Shown piece after piece: positions 15,597 to 23,475 of a stretch of 64,000 nucleotides of DNA (positions are counted from its first letter, which is position 1; the number at the start of each line of letters is the position of its first letter). The notes beneath the pieces are model-generated. The model searched no databases and was not told the origin of the DNA. It was given only the letters and a program-made list of their open reading frames with translations. Origin of the DNA: Caulobacter radicis (GTDB lineage Bacteria > Pseudomonadota > Alphaproteobacteria > Caulobacterales > Caulobacteraceae); assembly GCF_003094615.1 (NCBI RefSeq), contig NZ_QDKO01000025.1:1-64000 (forward strand), given 5' to 3'. The position numbers and the translations under genes were made by a program.

Positions 15597-17339
15597 ATGC
15601 GCGCATCGATCCTCGGCAAGCTGGGCGCCGCCGTAGCCTTCACCCTCGGCGTGGGTTCGGCCGTGCCGGGCGGGGCCTTCACCCAGAGCGTCAGCCTGGG
15701 GCCCGTCAACGCCGTGCCGATGGGGCACGAATGGCTGACCCGCATGTCGGCCATCGAGCTGCTGGGCTATTCGCCGGCCAGCGCCCCCGACCTGCCCGAC
15801 CCCAACGACCCGCGGCGCGGCTGGACCGTGGGCGGCGGCAGGGCCTGGAACACCGTCCTGAACGGTCCTGGCCAGGCCGAGGCCCAGCGCATCCGCAGCC
15901 AGCGATGGAACGACACCCGCTACGCCTCGCGCTACAAGGCCGTCTACGACGCTATCATCGGCGAACGCTGGGTCGATCTGGCCGGCTACAGCGTCGCCGA
16001 ATCGAAGAAGTGCTGGGACGCCGTGGCCCAGGAGCCGGCCGAGGTGCAGTACGATCACTTCATGCGCCGCTACGACGACAACGGCCCGGACGGCGGCGTG
16101 CGCGCGGCCAAAACCTCGCAACAGCGCTTCGTCGATTACTTCGTCGCCGCCGCCACTGCGCCCAAGTCGAACATCGCGGTCTATGACGGCGGGGTGACCT
16201 CGTCGCTGGTGACGGTCGACCGCAACTACTTCCTGTTCGGCCGGGCGGTGCACCTGTTCCAGGATTCGTTCAGCTCCGAGCACACGGTGCGGACCGCCAG
16301 CGACAACTACATCAAGGTGCGCGAGGTGAAGAGCTACCTGTGCGCGCTGGGCTCCGAGCAGCACAGCCACTCGAACTGGGCCGTGGCCGTCGACTATTCC
16401 AGCGGCGACGTGATCTGGAAGGCCACGGTCGACGGCCGGCTAAACCCCAGCTGGGACGCCTACAAGGCCAGCAACATGAAGCCGACCGCCCTGGTCGCGA
16501 CCGAAGCCAGCAAGGACCTTTGGGCCGCCTTCATCCGCACCATGGGCCTGCCGCCGGCCCAGCGCGCCGCCGCCGCCCGGGCCGAGGCCAACACCCTGGC
16601 CAAGAACTGGCTGAGCTACGACGAGACCGAGATGCGCGGCTGGTACGCCAACGCCGCCAACCGTGGCGACACCTACGTGCTGGCCGCCGGACAGACCGGC
16701 AAGGGCATGACCCAGGCCCAGTGCATGAGCAAACTGGACTTCGGAACCACCGACCAGGCCGCGGCGGTCCGCCAGCTGCAGGACACCCAGCGCCAGTGCC
16801 TCTACAACGCCCTGCCCAACCCCGGCTATGAGGACCAGTTCGATCCGCAGACCCGGATCTGGTACAACTGGCGCTGGCGCAACGGGCCGATCGCGCCCAT
16901 GAGCCCCACGCCCGCCGGCTGGCAGATCCCGACCCAACCGGCCAGCACCAGCACGGTGGTGCGGATCCAGAGCGTGGCCAACGGCAAGTACATGATCGCC
17001 CCGGACGGGGTGGTCCCCGACTCGCTGATCTACAATCGCGACGGAACGCCGCTGGACTTCGCCCGGATCGGGCCCAACACCAGCACGATGTTCCGATCCG
17101 CCCTGGACCCGATGCTGTTCCTCGATTACCGGGCTGTGACCGGCGCGGTGAAGCTGTTCGCGCCCGGCAACGGGACCCAGCCGGCCACCTACGACCTGCA
17201 GAGCGCCGGCCAGGGCACGTCGATCCGCAACACCTACTGGAACCAGTACATCTGGCTGTCGGGCGACGAGCCCTACCTGACGCGCACGGGCAACCCGAAG
17301 AACGCCAACGCCCAGTGGCGCATCCAAGCCCAGCCTTAA
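15597..17339 (+). CDS. Secreted zinc phospholipase C-like protein with C-terminal trefoil-like domain
   Basis: 580 aa from ATG 15597 (GGGGA six bases upstream; the longer frame adds a poor N-terminus). A signal-type leader (MRASILGKLGAAVAFTLGVGSAVPGGA) is followed by a helical region with MGHEWLTR, FGRAVHLFQDSFSSEHT and SEQHSHSNW. These His/Asp/Glu pairs on helices resemble the zinc ligands of the phospholipase C/P1-nuclease fold. Residues about 465-580 contain repeated beta strands with IQSVANGKYM and YNQYIWLSG-like blocks, as in ricin-type trefoil domains. Likely a secreted lipase or nuclease with a glycan-binding tail; the substrate cannot be told. It lies alone between decayed genes. Confidence 0.5.
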   Translation: MRASILGKLGAAVAFTLGVGSAVPGGAFTQSVSLGPVNAVPMGHEWLTRMSAIELLGYSPASAPDLPDPNDPRRGWTVGGGRAWNTVLNGPGQAEAQRIRSQRWNDTRYASRYKAVYDAIIGERWVDLAGYSVAESKKCWDAVAQEPAEVQYDHFMRRYDDNGPDGGVRAAKTSQQRFVDYFVAAATAPKSNIAVYDGGVTSSLVTVDRNYFLFGRAVHLFQDSFSSEHTVRTASDNYIKVREVKSYLCALGSEQHSHSNWAVAVDYSSGDVIWKATVDGRLNPSWDAYKASNMKPTALVATEASKDLWAAFIRTMGLPPAQRAAAARAEANTLAKNWLSYDETEMRGWYANAANRGDTYVLAAGQTGKGMTQAQCMSKLDFGTTDQAAAVRQLQDTQRQCLYNALPNPGYEDQFDPQTRIWYNWRWRNGPIAPMSPTPAGWQIPTQPASTSTVVRIQSVANGKYMIAPDGVVPDSLIYNRDGTPLDFARIGPNTSTMFRSALDPMLFLDYRAVTGAVKLFAPGNGTQPATYDLQSAGQGTSIRNTYWNQYIWLSGDEPYLTRTGNPKNANAQWRIQAQP

Positions 17340-17469
17340 GGGCTGGCATGACGTGCGTTTGGCCCATCGCGATAAAGCCGTGCGGCGAGGTCGTGTCGGC
17401 GACCACGGCCCAACCACGCACCGTCGCGCGCATGACCTGGCGTCCACGGCGGCTGTCGGCGGTGCGGGG

Positions 17470-17660
17470 TCTGCCGTTTTTGCTGGTTCTCGGCGAAGAA
17501 CCACGTTCAGGCGGGCGGAACGCGAGGAGCGCGCCTGGAGAGCCTTGTGGACGTCCGCTATGTGGGGCTTGATGATCCCTGCAACACCGGCTCGATCGCG
17601 GGCGAACTGCGTCGCGCCCTTGACGGAGGCGGCTTTGGGCGTGGTCGGTCGATACGCCTG
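17470..17660 (+). pseudogene. Degenerate remnant of an FeS-type photolyase gene
   Basis: Reading VDVRYVGLDDPCNTGSIAGE, then LRRALDGGGF (about 17551-17640) matches residues 68-96 of the intact photolyase at 20505 (DVRYVGLDDPGNRGSIAGE, LCRVLDEGGF), and the DNA is also closely similar. About 70 bases upstream, CTGGTTCTCGGCGA resembles the photolyase start region (CTGGTTCTTGGCGA). Compared with the intact gene about 90 bases are missing between the two blocks and nothing follows. This is a partial, diverged duplicate. The rest of 17340-17816 shows no gene. Confidence 0.7.
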
Positions 17661-17816
17661 AAGAGCGTACGGCGGGGACGTTGCGCAGACGCGTAGTAAC
17701 GGGGGCGAGAATCTCAGCAGCGCGAGGTCCGTCCGGGGGAGCTCGCCGACCGCCTGCAGGTCTAGGGCGCCTGTGTTTACAGTCGGCGTTTACGGTGCGA
17801 TGTCACAGGAGGGACT

Positions 17817-18188
17817 ATGGCTCGCATTCTGATAGTCGATGACGACGAACTGCTGCGTCAGGTCTATGCCAGCGCACTCGATGGGGCGGGACACTACACC
17901 GAAGAAGCCGAGCACGGCGGTCGCGCCATAGAGAAGCTGGAGCGTGTCGCCTTCGATTTGGTCCTAATCGACCTGCTGATGCCTGTCCGCGAGGGCATCG
18001 AGACCATAATGGAGGTGAAGCGGCGCTGGCCGAGCGTGAAGGTCATCGCCGTGAGCGCAGGCGCCGGCCGACTTCACCCAGGAACCCTTTTGGATCTGGC
18101 CTCGGGTCTGGGGGCCGATGAAGCGCTGATGAAGCCGGCAAGCCGGGACGTGCTTTTGGCAAGCGTTGCGCGCCAGTTGCGTGAGTAA
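17817..18188 (+). CDS. Single-domain (CheY-like) response regulator
   Basis: 123 aa with only a receiver domain. AGGAGGG lies upstream of ATG 17817. The acidic pocket is DDD at residues 8-10, the phosphorylation site Asp52 is in LVLIDLLMP, the Ser switch is in VIAVSAGAG, and the Lys is in EALMKPAS. There is no output domain, so it acts through protein contacts. No kinase is adjacent; possible partners are the histidine kinases further along the window. Confidence 0.88.
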   Translation: MARILIVDDDELLRQVYASALDGAGHYTEEAEHGGRAIEKLERVAFDLVLIDLLMPVREGIETIMEVKRRWPSVKVIAVSAGAGRLHPGTLLDLASGLGADEALMKPASRDVLLASVARQLRE

Positions 18189-18273
18189 ATCTTAACCGGA
18201 ACCGCCGCCGGGGTCGTGGTCGGCCTGCCCGGCATAATCACTGTGGGCGGCGAGTGAGGCCTCCGACTGGTGA

Positions 18274-18400
18274 GCATGTGGACGATGCCCGAGACCACGC
18301 GACGATCGTCCACGCGATGCGCGCCCTTGCGTCCGCGCGGCAGCAGCGGCTCGATCCGAGCCCACTCCTCGTCGCTAAGCCACTGAACCTGCTTGGCCAT
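18274..18400 (-). pseudogene. IS5-type transposase fragment
   Basis: From ATG 18400 the frame reads MAKQVQWLSDEEWARIEPLL, then RVDDRRVVSGIVHML, the N-terminal DUF4096 segment of IS5-family transposases. Homology ends after about 42 residues. Just outside its start, CAAGGCT and AGCCTTG (about 18401-18428) form an inverted repeat that may be part of the old element end. Confidence 0.75.
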
Positions 18401-18490
18401 CTCAAGGCTCCCTTTCAGAAGCCTTGAATCGGCAACCCCCGATTACCGCCAGCGCTTATTGAGTACCGACCCTAGGCGTCCGCGGCGCTG

Positions 18491-18768
18491 ATGGGCGGGC
18501 ATGCGAGCCTGAAAATCGAGCTGGATCTGACTGAGCGGCTGGCCGGCCCGGTGCAGGACCGGCTGGACGCGATCATCCGCATCGGCCAACTGACCTATAT
18601 CGCCCTGATCGCCAACAAGCTGGCGGACCAGATGCGATTGGTGGCCGCCGCGCCGGACTACCTGGCCCGCAGCGGAACACCGGGTTGCATCCAAGACCTC
18701 CGCGGCCACCGCTTGCTCGACAAGATGCATGGCGCGGACCATCCGGGGACGGGCCGACCTCCTGGGCG
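18491..18768 (+). pseudogene. LysR regulator fragment (effector-binding domain)
   Basis: Reads LKIELDLTERLAGPVQDRLD, AIIRIGQL, IANKLADQMRLVAAAPDYLA, GTPGCIQDLRGHRLL. This is the middle of a LysR-type substrate-binding domain. The N-terminal HTH and the C-terminus are absent, and the 3' end runs into unrelated sequence. Confidence 0.75.
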
Positions 18769-18839
18769 GCCCGGCTGGTCATTCTAGGCTGCAAGGTCGC
18801 GCCTAACCCGGCGCCAAGAGAGCGGCATTATCTCTCAAG

Positions 18840-19000
18840 CACGCGCGGAGGCAGGTGCCGGAGCAATTCGATCGCGGACTTCCGGCCATACCTCGAAGAA
18901 GGGCCTCCCGAGCCCGATGGGATGCTTGGCCCCGAGGATCGCGCGGCAGGCGCCATTGTGCATCAAGGCCGATCTGGACCCCAAAGGACAATCATCGGCA
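18840..19000 (-). pseudogene. Sensor-kinase PAS-domain fragment
   Basis: On the minus strand MHNGACRAILGAKHP, then GLGRPFFEVWPEVRD matches the PAS segment of GAF/PAS hybrid kinases. Compare YNDGYAEVCGPRHPASLGG, then LLEIWPEAEG in the kinase at 46775. Upstream the match continues only after a frame change (a WGPD-like block). It is short and decayed, with no start or catalytic domain. Confidence 0.5.
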
Positions 19001-19212
19001 TGGGCGGGTTCAACGAGACGGCGACCTGCTGGCGCAGCGCAGGCGGCCAGCCGAGCGTTTCGTGGCCGGTGATCACTCGATGAATCTGCCCCGCGAAGGT
19101 CGTGTTCCTGGAGCCGGCCCAACGGCGGCTCCTGGCGCGCAGCGGCGCGGCGTCGGTGATACGGCGCGGTTCTTCTTCCGCTGACGCGAAGCTTGGCCCG
19201 CGCGCCGACCGT

Positions 19213-19380
19213 TCAGGCGTCGGCGCGTTCCCCGCGCCGCAGATCGAGCTTGCAGCGATCTGAACAGGTCTTCACCAACGCCCAGTCGCGGGCCCACTTC
19301 CTTCGCCATGAGAATGGCCGGCCACACACCAGGCACACCTTGTCTGGCGTGGTCGATTTGGGTCGGCGAGACGTCTTCAC
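19213..19380 (-). CDS. DUF2256 zinc-ribbon-like mini-protein
   Basis: 55 aa, probably from GTG 19380 (VKTSRRPKSTTPDK). It contains VCLVCGRPFSWRRKWARDW, then VKTCSDRCK: a CxxC...CxxxC pattern with the Trp-rich middle typical of DUF2256. DUF2256 genes are commonly next to, or fused with, cryptochrome/photolyase genes, and an FeS-type photolyase lies about 1.1 kb away. Function is unknown; the four cysteines could bind zinc. The start is uncertain because no strong ribosome site is visible. Confidence 0.75.
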   Translation of the reverse strand: MKTSRRPKSTTPDKVCLVCGRPFSWRRKWARDWALVKTCSDRCKLDLRRGERADA

Positions 19381-19399
19381 CGGGTCCTGCCAGGCAGGC

Positions 19400-19792
19400 T
19401 CACCACCACGGGGCGGCCCGATCAGCTGGCGTCGCGGGTTTGGCGCTCCATAGGAATACGAAATTGCGGTGCTCGGCCCAGGTCTGCCCTTCCACTGCGC
19501 CGCCCCTCAGGCAGGCGGTCGTATGATAGGGCCCTTTGCCGTCGCTGGTTCGAAAGCTTACGCAAATGCGGCTCCGCGCCGTCCGCCACCGGCCCGCCTC
19601 GATCGCGCTGTCGTAGAAGCTGCCCGTCACCCGTCCGTCATCCTCCAAGACTAGGCTCATGCCCTTGAAGTAGGGCGCGCTGTCGCTCGCCGAGAGGTCA
19701 ACGACCCAATCTCCCGCAAGGGACGTGGGTTGGAGCGCCGACGGGGGCGACGGCGTGGCGGCCAGGAGTAGGGCGAGGGCGACCGAGAGCAT
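19400..19792 (-). CDS. Small secreted protein of unknown function
   Basis: 130 aa from ATG 19792 with an excellent AAGGAGG site 6-7 bases upstream. The leader MLSVALALLLAATPSPPSA is a signal peptide. The mature part reads as an all-beta protein (GDWVVDLSASDSAPYFKG, SLVLEDDGRVTGSFYDSAIE, two Cys that could pair), similar in style to lipocalin-like/DUF-type periplasmic beta-barrels. No family is recognised with confidence. It is divergent from the lipocalin gene at 19941. Confidence 0.65.
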   Translation of the reverse strand: MLSVALALLLAATPSPPSALQPTSLAGDWVVDLSASDSAPYFKGMSLVLEDDGRVTGSFYDSAIEAGRWRTARSRICVSFRTSDGKGPYHTTACLRGGAVEGQTWAEHRNFVFLWSAKPATPADRAAPWW

Positions 19793-19940
19793 CGAAACCT
19801 CCTTTATGCGAAGTCGACCTAGCTACGCGCCAATCGCCGGGCCGGACGCGTGGCCGGGCGCTTGCGCCCGCATCCTCTCGCATCCGATCCCACATCCCGC
19901 CGCCTCAATGCCTCGTATCTTAGGGCGGAGGACAGACATC

Positions 19941-20480
19941 ATGCGCAAGCACATGCTCATCGGCCTTTCAGCGCTGGCCATCGCCTCTGGCGCCCGGGCC
20001 CAAGACGACCGGCCGATCGATCCAGCCGAGCACTATTCCGGTGTCTGGCTGGAGGTCGGCCGCACGCCGATGCGCCTTACCGACGGCTGCGTGGCGGGGA
20101 CCACGCGCTATGTCCTCAAGGATCCGACCCATGTCGAGGTGGTCGACGACTGCCGACAGGGCGGTGTCGACGGCAAGCGGCGCGCCATTTCTGGCCGTGG
20201 ACGAATAGAGGACCCAGGCGTCAACCGGCGGCTGAAGGTCGCCTACGCGCCGTTCGTCACCTGGCGCTACGTCGTCATGGACCGAGATCCCGAGGGGGAA
20301 TGGTTCATCGCGGCAAATCCCAAGCTCAGCAAGGTCTTCCTCTACACCCGCGCGTCGCCGTCCAAGGAAACGCTCGGCGCGCTCGAGGCGAGGGTCCGTC
20401 GTCTCGGCTACGCGGGCGCGCTGGAATTTCCCGCGAACGCGGTCGCACCGTCGGGCGAGCCCGTTGCACAGAAGCGATGA
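19941..20480 (+). CDS. Bacterial lipocalin (Blc-like)
   Basis: 179 aa from ATG 19941 (GGCGGAGG upstream). Signal peptide MRKHMLIGLSALAIASGARAQ. The lipocalin pattern is clear: YSGVWLEVGRTPMRLTDGCV, GTTRYVLKD, DDCRQGGVDGKRR, NRRLKVAYAPFVTWRYVVMD, EWFIAANPKLSKVFLYTR. Blc-type lipocalins bind lipids in the periplasm or outer membrane and are stress-induced; there is no lipobox Cys, so this one is probably soluble. The photolyase gene follows after 24 bp, probably in one operon. This lipocalin-photolyase pairing recurs in many Proteobacteria. Confidence 0.85.
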   Translation: MRKHMLIGLSALAIASGARAQDDRPIDPAEHYSGVWLEVGRTPMRLTDGCVAGTTRYVLKDPTHVEVVDDCRQGGVDGKRRAISGRGRIEDPGVNRRLKVAYAPFVTWRYVVMDRDPEGEWFIAANPKLSKVFLYTRASPSKETLGALEARVRRLGYAGALEFPANAVAPSGEPVAQKR

Positions 20481-20504
20481 ACGCGGCCTGGAGGAGGGCG
20501 AGCC

Positions 20505-22034
20505 GTGAAAACCTTGCGCCTGGTTCTTGGCGATCAGCTTTCCAGCGGGCTCTCGGCGCTCGAGGACGCCGAACCGGGCCGGGACGTGGTCCTGATGATC
20601 GAGAGTCGGGCCGAGGCCACCGCCTGGAAACACCACAAGCAAAAGCTCGTCCTGGTCTGGTCGGCCATGCGGCAGTTCGCCGAGCGCTTGCGGCGGGAGG
20701 GTTTGGACGTCCGCTACGTGGGCCTCGACGATCCCGGCAACCGCGGTTCGATCGCGGGCGAACTGTGTCGCGTCCTTGACGAAGGCGGCTTCAGGCGTGT
20801 GATCCGTACGGCCTGCGGCAAGTGGGGTCTGGAGCAAGCGCTGCTAAACCTCGATCTGCCCGTGCCCGTCGAGACCCGGGAGGACAGCCGCTTCCTTTGC
20901 TCGAGATCCGAATTCGCGGGCTGGGCCGAAGGCCGCCGTGAGCTGCGGATGGAGTATTTTTATCGCGAGATGCGGCAGAAGACGGGCCTCCTGATGGACG
21001 GCGGCGAACCGGCCGGCGGCCGCTGGAACCTCGACGCCGATAACCGCCGCAAGTTACCCGCGGGGCTCGCGCCGCCTGAGCGCCTGCGCGTAACGCCCAA
21101 TCCCACGACCAGGCGCATGATCGACCGGGTCGCCCACGGCTTCGACGATCATTTCGGGGCGATCGAGCCGTTCGGCTGGCCGACCAATTCACAGGAGGCG
21201 GAAGCCGTCTTCCAGCACTTCCTGGACGATCTCCTGCCATCCTTCGGCGACTGGCAGGACGCCATGGCTTGGGAGCGCCCTTTTCTGTGGCATAGCCTGA
21301 TCTCACCTGCTCTCAATATCGGCCTCCTGGACCCCCTGGACATCTGTCGGCGCGCCGAAGCGGCCTATCGCCAGGGACGCGCGCCGCTCAACGCCGTCGA
21401 AGGCTTCATTCGCCAGATCATAGGCTGGCGCGAGTTCGTGCGCGGCGTCTACTGGCTGAAGATGCCGGAATATGGGCGGCGCAACGCTCTGGACGCGCAC
21501 GGCGCGCTGCCGTGGTTCTACTGGTCGGGCGAGACCGACATGGCCTGTGTGGCCGACACCGTGCGAGCGGCGCGTGACCACGCCTACGCCCATCACATCC
21601 AGCGGCTGATGATCACCGGAAACCTGGCCATGCTCCTTGGGGTGGATCCGGATGCTGTCGACGACTGGTACATGGTCGTGTTCGCCGACGCCTACGAGTG
21701 GGTGGAGATGCCCAACACGCGCGGCATGGCGACCTTCGCCGATGGTGGCATCGTTGGCTCCAAGCCCTACGCGGCCAGCGGGGCCTACATCGACCGGATG
21801 AGTAATTACTGCCGCGGCTGTCGCTACGATGTCAAAGATCGGCTTGGCGACAACGCCTGTCCGTTCAACGCGCTCTATTGGGATTTTCTCGACCGCAATC
21901 TCGGTCGATTGCGAGGACAAGGGCGTATGATGATGCCGCTGCGCGCTCTTGAGAGGATGGGGGAAGGCGATCGTCGCGCCCTCCGCGCAAAGGCGAGCGC
22001 GCTGCGCGAAAGCATGGGCGTTTTCTCCCGCTGA
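20505..22034 (+). CDS. phrB: FeS-type (6-4) photolyase / bacterial cryptochrome (FeS-BCP)
   Basis: 509 aa, GTG start at 20505 with GAGGAGGG upstream. It would repair UV (6-4) photoproducts using light, FAD and a [4Fe-4S] cluster. Cys348, Cys436, Cys439 and Cys452 keep exactly the spacing of the four cluster ligands of Agrobacterium PhrB (350, 438, 441, 454). Residues 1-140 are the antenna-binding domain (LRLVLGDQLS). The FAD-binding part includes NAVEGFIRQIIGWREFVRG, NTRGMATFADGGIVGSKPYA and NYCRGCRYD. Length fits the family. A partial copy lies at 17470. Confidence 0.93.
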   Translation: MKTLRLVLGDQLSSGLSALEDAEPGRDVVLMIESRAEATAWKHHKQKLVLVWSAMRQFAERLRREGLDVRYVGLDDPGNRGSIAGELCRVLDEGGFRRVIRTACGKWGLEQALLNLDLPVPVETREDSRFLCSRSEFAGWAEGRRELRMEYFYREMRQKTGLLMDGGEPAGGRWNLDADNRRKLPAGLAPPERLRVTPNPTTRRMIDRVAHGFDDHFGAIEPFGWPTNSQEAEAVFQHFLDDLLPSFGDWQDAMAWERPFLWHSLISPALNIGLLDPLDICRRAEAAYRQGRAPLNAVEGFIRQIIGWREFVRGVYWLKMPEYGRRNALDAHGALPWFYWSGETDMACVADTVRAARDHAYAHHIQRLMITGNLAMLLGVDPDAVDDWYMVVFADAYEWVEMPNTRGMATFADGGIVGSKPYAASGAYIDRMSNYCRGCRYDVKDRLGDNACPFNALYWDFLDRNLGRLRGQGRMMMPLRALERMGEGDRRALRAKASALRESMGVFSR

Positions 22035-22318
22035 TCGTCTTCGACTGATGGAAGGATAAGTCGCGACAGCCACGGCAATCAGCTTTACGACCATCGGTGT
22101 GGGCTGACTACGCGCCGCGATCCATCGCGCGACGACATCCTGCCCTAAGCCCGTGGTTCATATCCGCCCCCACCGCGCGAGAGTTCACTATAGCGGCAAG
22201 GTTGAGCTGAAGGGGAGCAAATAAAACTGCCTCTTCGACTAAAGGCCTGGATGTTCGTAGCAGCAAGCCACGGCACAGATCGCCAGCTAACGAGCACCCT
22301 TTTCACTCAATCCGACCA

Positions 22319-22403
22319 TTTCAACGTACGTTGAAAATGCGCAATCCAGTGAAACTGCGGTTGACATTTTTCAGTGTATGGCGCATTTTCAACGGATGCT
22401 GAA
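22319..22403. promoter_or_regulatory. Promoter and paired palindromic operators of the toxin-antitoxin operon
   Basis: TTTCAACGTACGTTGAAA (22319-22336) is a perfect 18-bp palindrome. A second related site, TTCAACGGATGCTGAA (22388-22403), shares TTCAACG and TGAA and overlaps the start of the gene. Between them TTGACA (22361-22366) is a consensus -35, with CATTTT 17 bp downstream as a weak -10. The layout fits autorepression by the DNA-binding antitoxin. The remainder of 22035-22318 shows no gene. Confidence 0.6.
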
Positions 22404-23475
22404 AGTGCACGATCCATTGAAATTTGAGCGGGAGGCGGTTGAAGCGCTAGAAGCCCTCATCGAACTCATTCCGATCGCCCGCCTGGAGGGCGTCCATTTC
22501 GAGCAAGACGATCCCGACGTCGGCGCCGACGCAGTCTTGAACCTGACCGTGGGCGATCGCCCCTATCTCCTGGTCTGCGAGGTCAAGAGCAACGGGCACC
22601 CGCGAGCGACCCGAGATGCTATCCAGCAGCTCAAGCACTGGAAGTATCATTCCATGCCTGCCGCGCCGATTTTTCTGGCCCCCTACATCTCCGAACAATC
22701 GCGTGCGCTCTGCGTGGAGGCTGGCGTCAACTATTTCGACCTGTTTGGAAACACCCGCCTGCATCTGGACAACCTGTTTCTCGAACGCACGGTCGCCGAC
22801 AAGCCCGCCAGCGAGCGCCGCGATCTGAAGTCGCTGTTCAAGCCCAAGTCGGCCCGCGTTCTGCGCTGGCTGCTGCGCGACCCGGTCACCCCGGTCCGAC
22901 TGCAGGAAATCGCCGACGGCGCCACCGTCAGCCTCGGCCAGGTGCACAACGTCAAGGAAGGCCTGCTGGCCCGCGAGTGGGCCCAATCCACGTCCGAGGG
23001 ACTGATCCTGACCGATCCCGACAGCCTGTTGGACGCCTGGCGCGACGACTACGAAGCCCCACCTGGGCAGACGCGCAAGTACTACACCATCCACCATGGC
23101 GAGGCGCTGACGGCGCGACTGAAGGGGCTGATGGCGAACGATCGCGTCGAACCGGTGCTGATGCTGGGGTCCTATTCGGCCGCCAACTGGCTTGCCCCCT
23201 ACGGCCGAAACGAGACGACCTTCCTCTACGCCTGGCCGGAGGTTCTGCCGGAGTTGGAGGCGGCGTTGGCGCTTGAGCCGGCCGCCAAGGGCGCCAATCT
23301 CCTGGTCAAGGTGCTTGAGGACGAAAGCGTGCTGCTGGACGCCGTCGAACCGACGTCCGACCTCTTGGTCACCTCGCCCGTCCAGACCTATCTGGATCTC
23401 TACAATTCCGGTGAGCGTGGTCGTGAAGCGGCCGAGTTCCTGCGTCGAAAGGGACTCTCATGGCCAAGGGCATGA
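22378..23475 (+). CDS. AbiEi-family-like antitoxin with PD-(D/E)XK-type N-terminus
   Basis: 365 aa from ATG 22378; ATG 22396 is possible and would give a nearly leaderless mRNA. Residues 35-95 look like a restriction-endonuclease fold: Asp51 (GADAVLNL), then Glu68-x-Lys70 (LLVCEVKSNG) and QQLKHWKY. Residues about 155-200 are a winged helix (ARVLRWLLRDPVTPVRLQEI...SLGQVHNVKEGLLARE). The C-terminal part ends in QTYLDLYNSGERGREAAEFL, typical of proteins annotated as type IV AbiEi antitoxins. It overlaps the nucleotidyltransferase gene by 16 bp. Whether the nuclease-like site is active is unknown. Confidence 0.75.
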   Translation: MAHFQRMLKVHDPLKFEREAVEALEALIELIPIARLEGVHFEQDDPDVGADAVLNLTVGDRPYLLVCEVKSNGHPRATRDAIQQLKHWKYHSMPAAPIFLAPYISEQSRALCVEAGVNYFDLFGNTRLHLDNLFLERTVADKPASERRDLKSLFKPKSARVLRWLLRDPVTPVRLQEIADGATVSLGQVHNVKEGLLAREWAQSTSEGLILTDPDSLLDAWRDDYEAPPGQTRKYYTIHHGEALTARLKGLMANDRVEPVLMLGSYSAANWLAPYGRNETTFLYAWPEVLPELEAALALEPAAKGANLLVKVLEDESVLLDAVEPTSDLLVTSPVQTYLDLYNSGERGREAAEFLRRKGLSWPRA

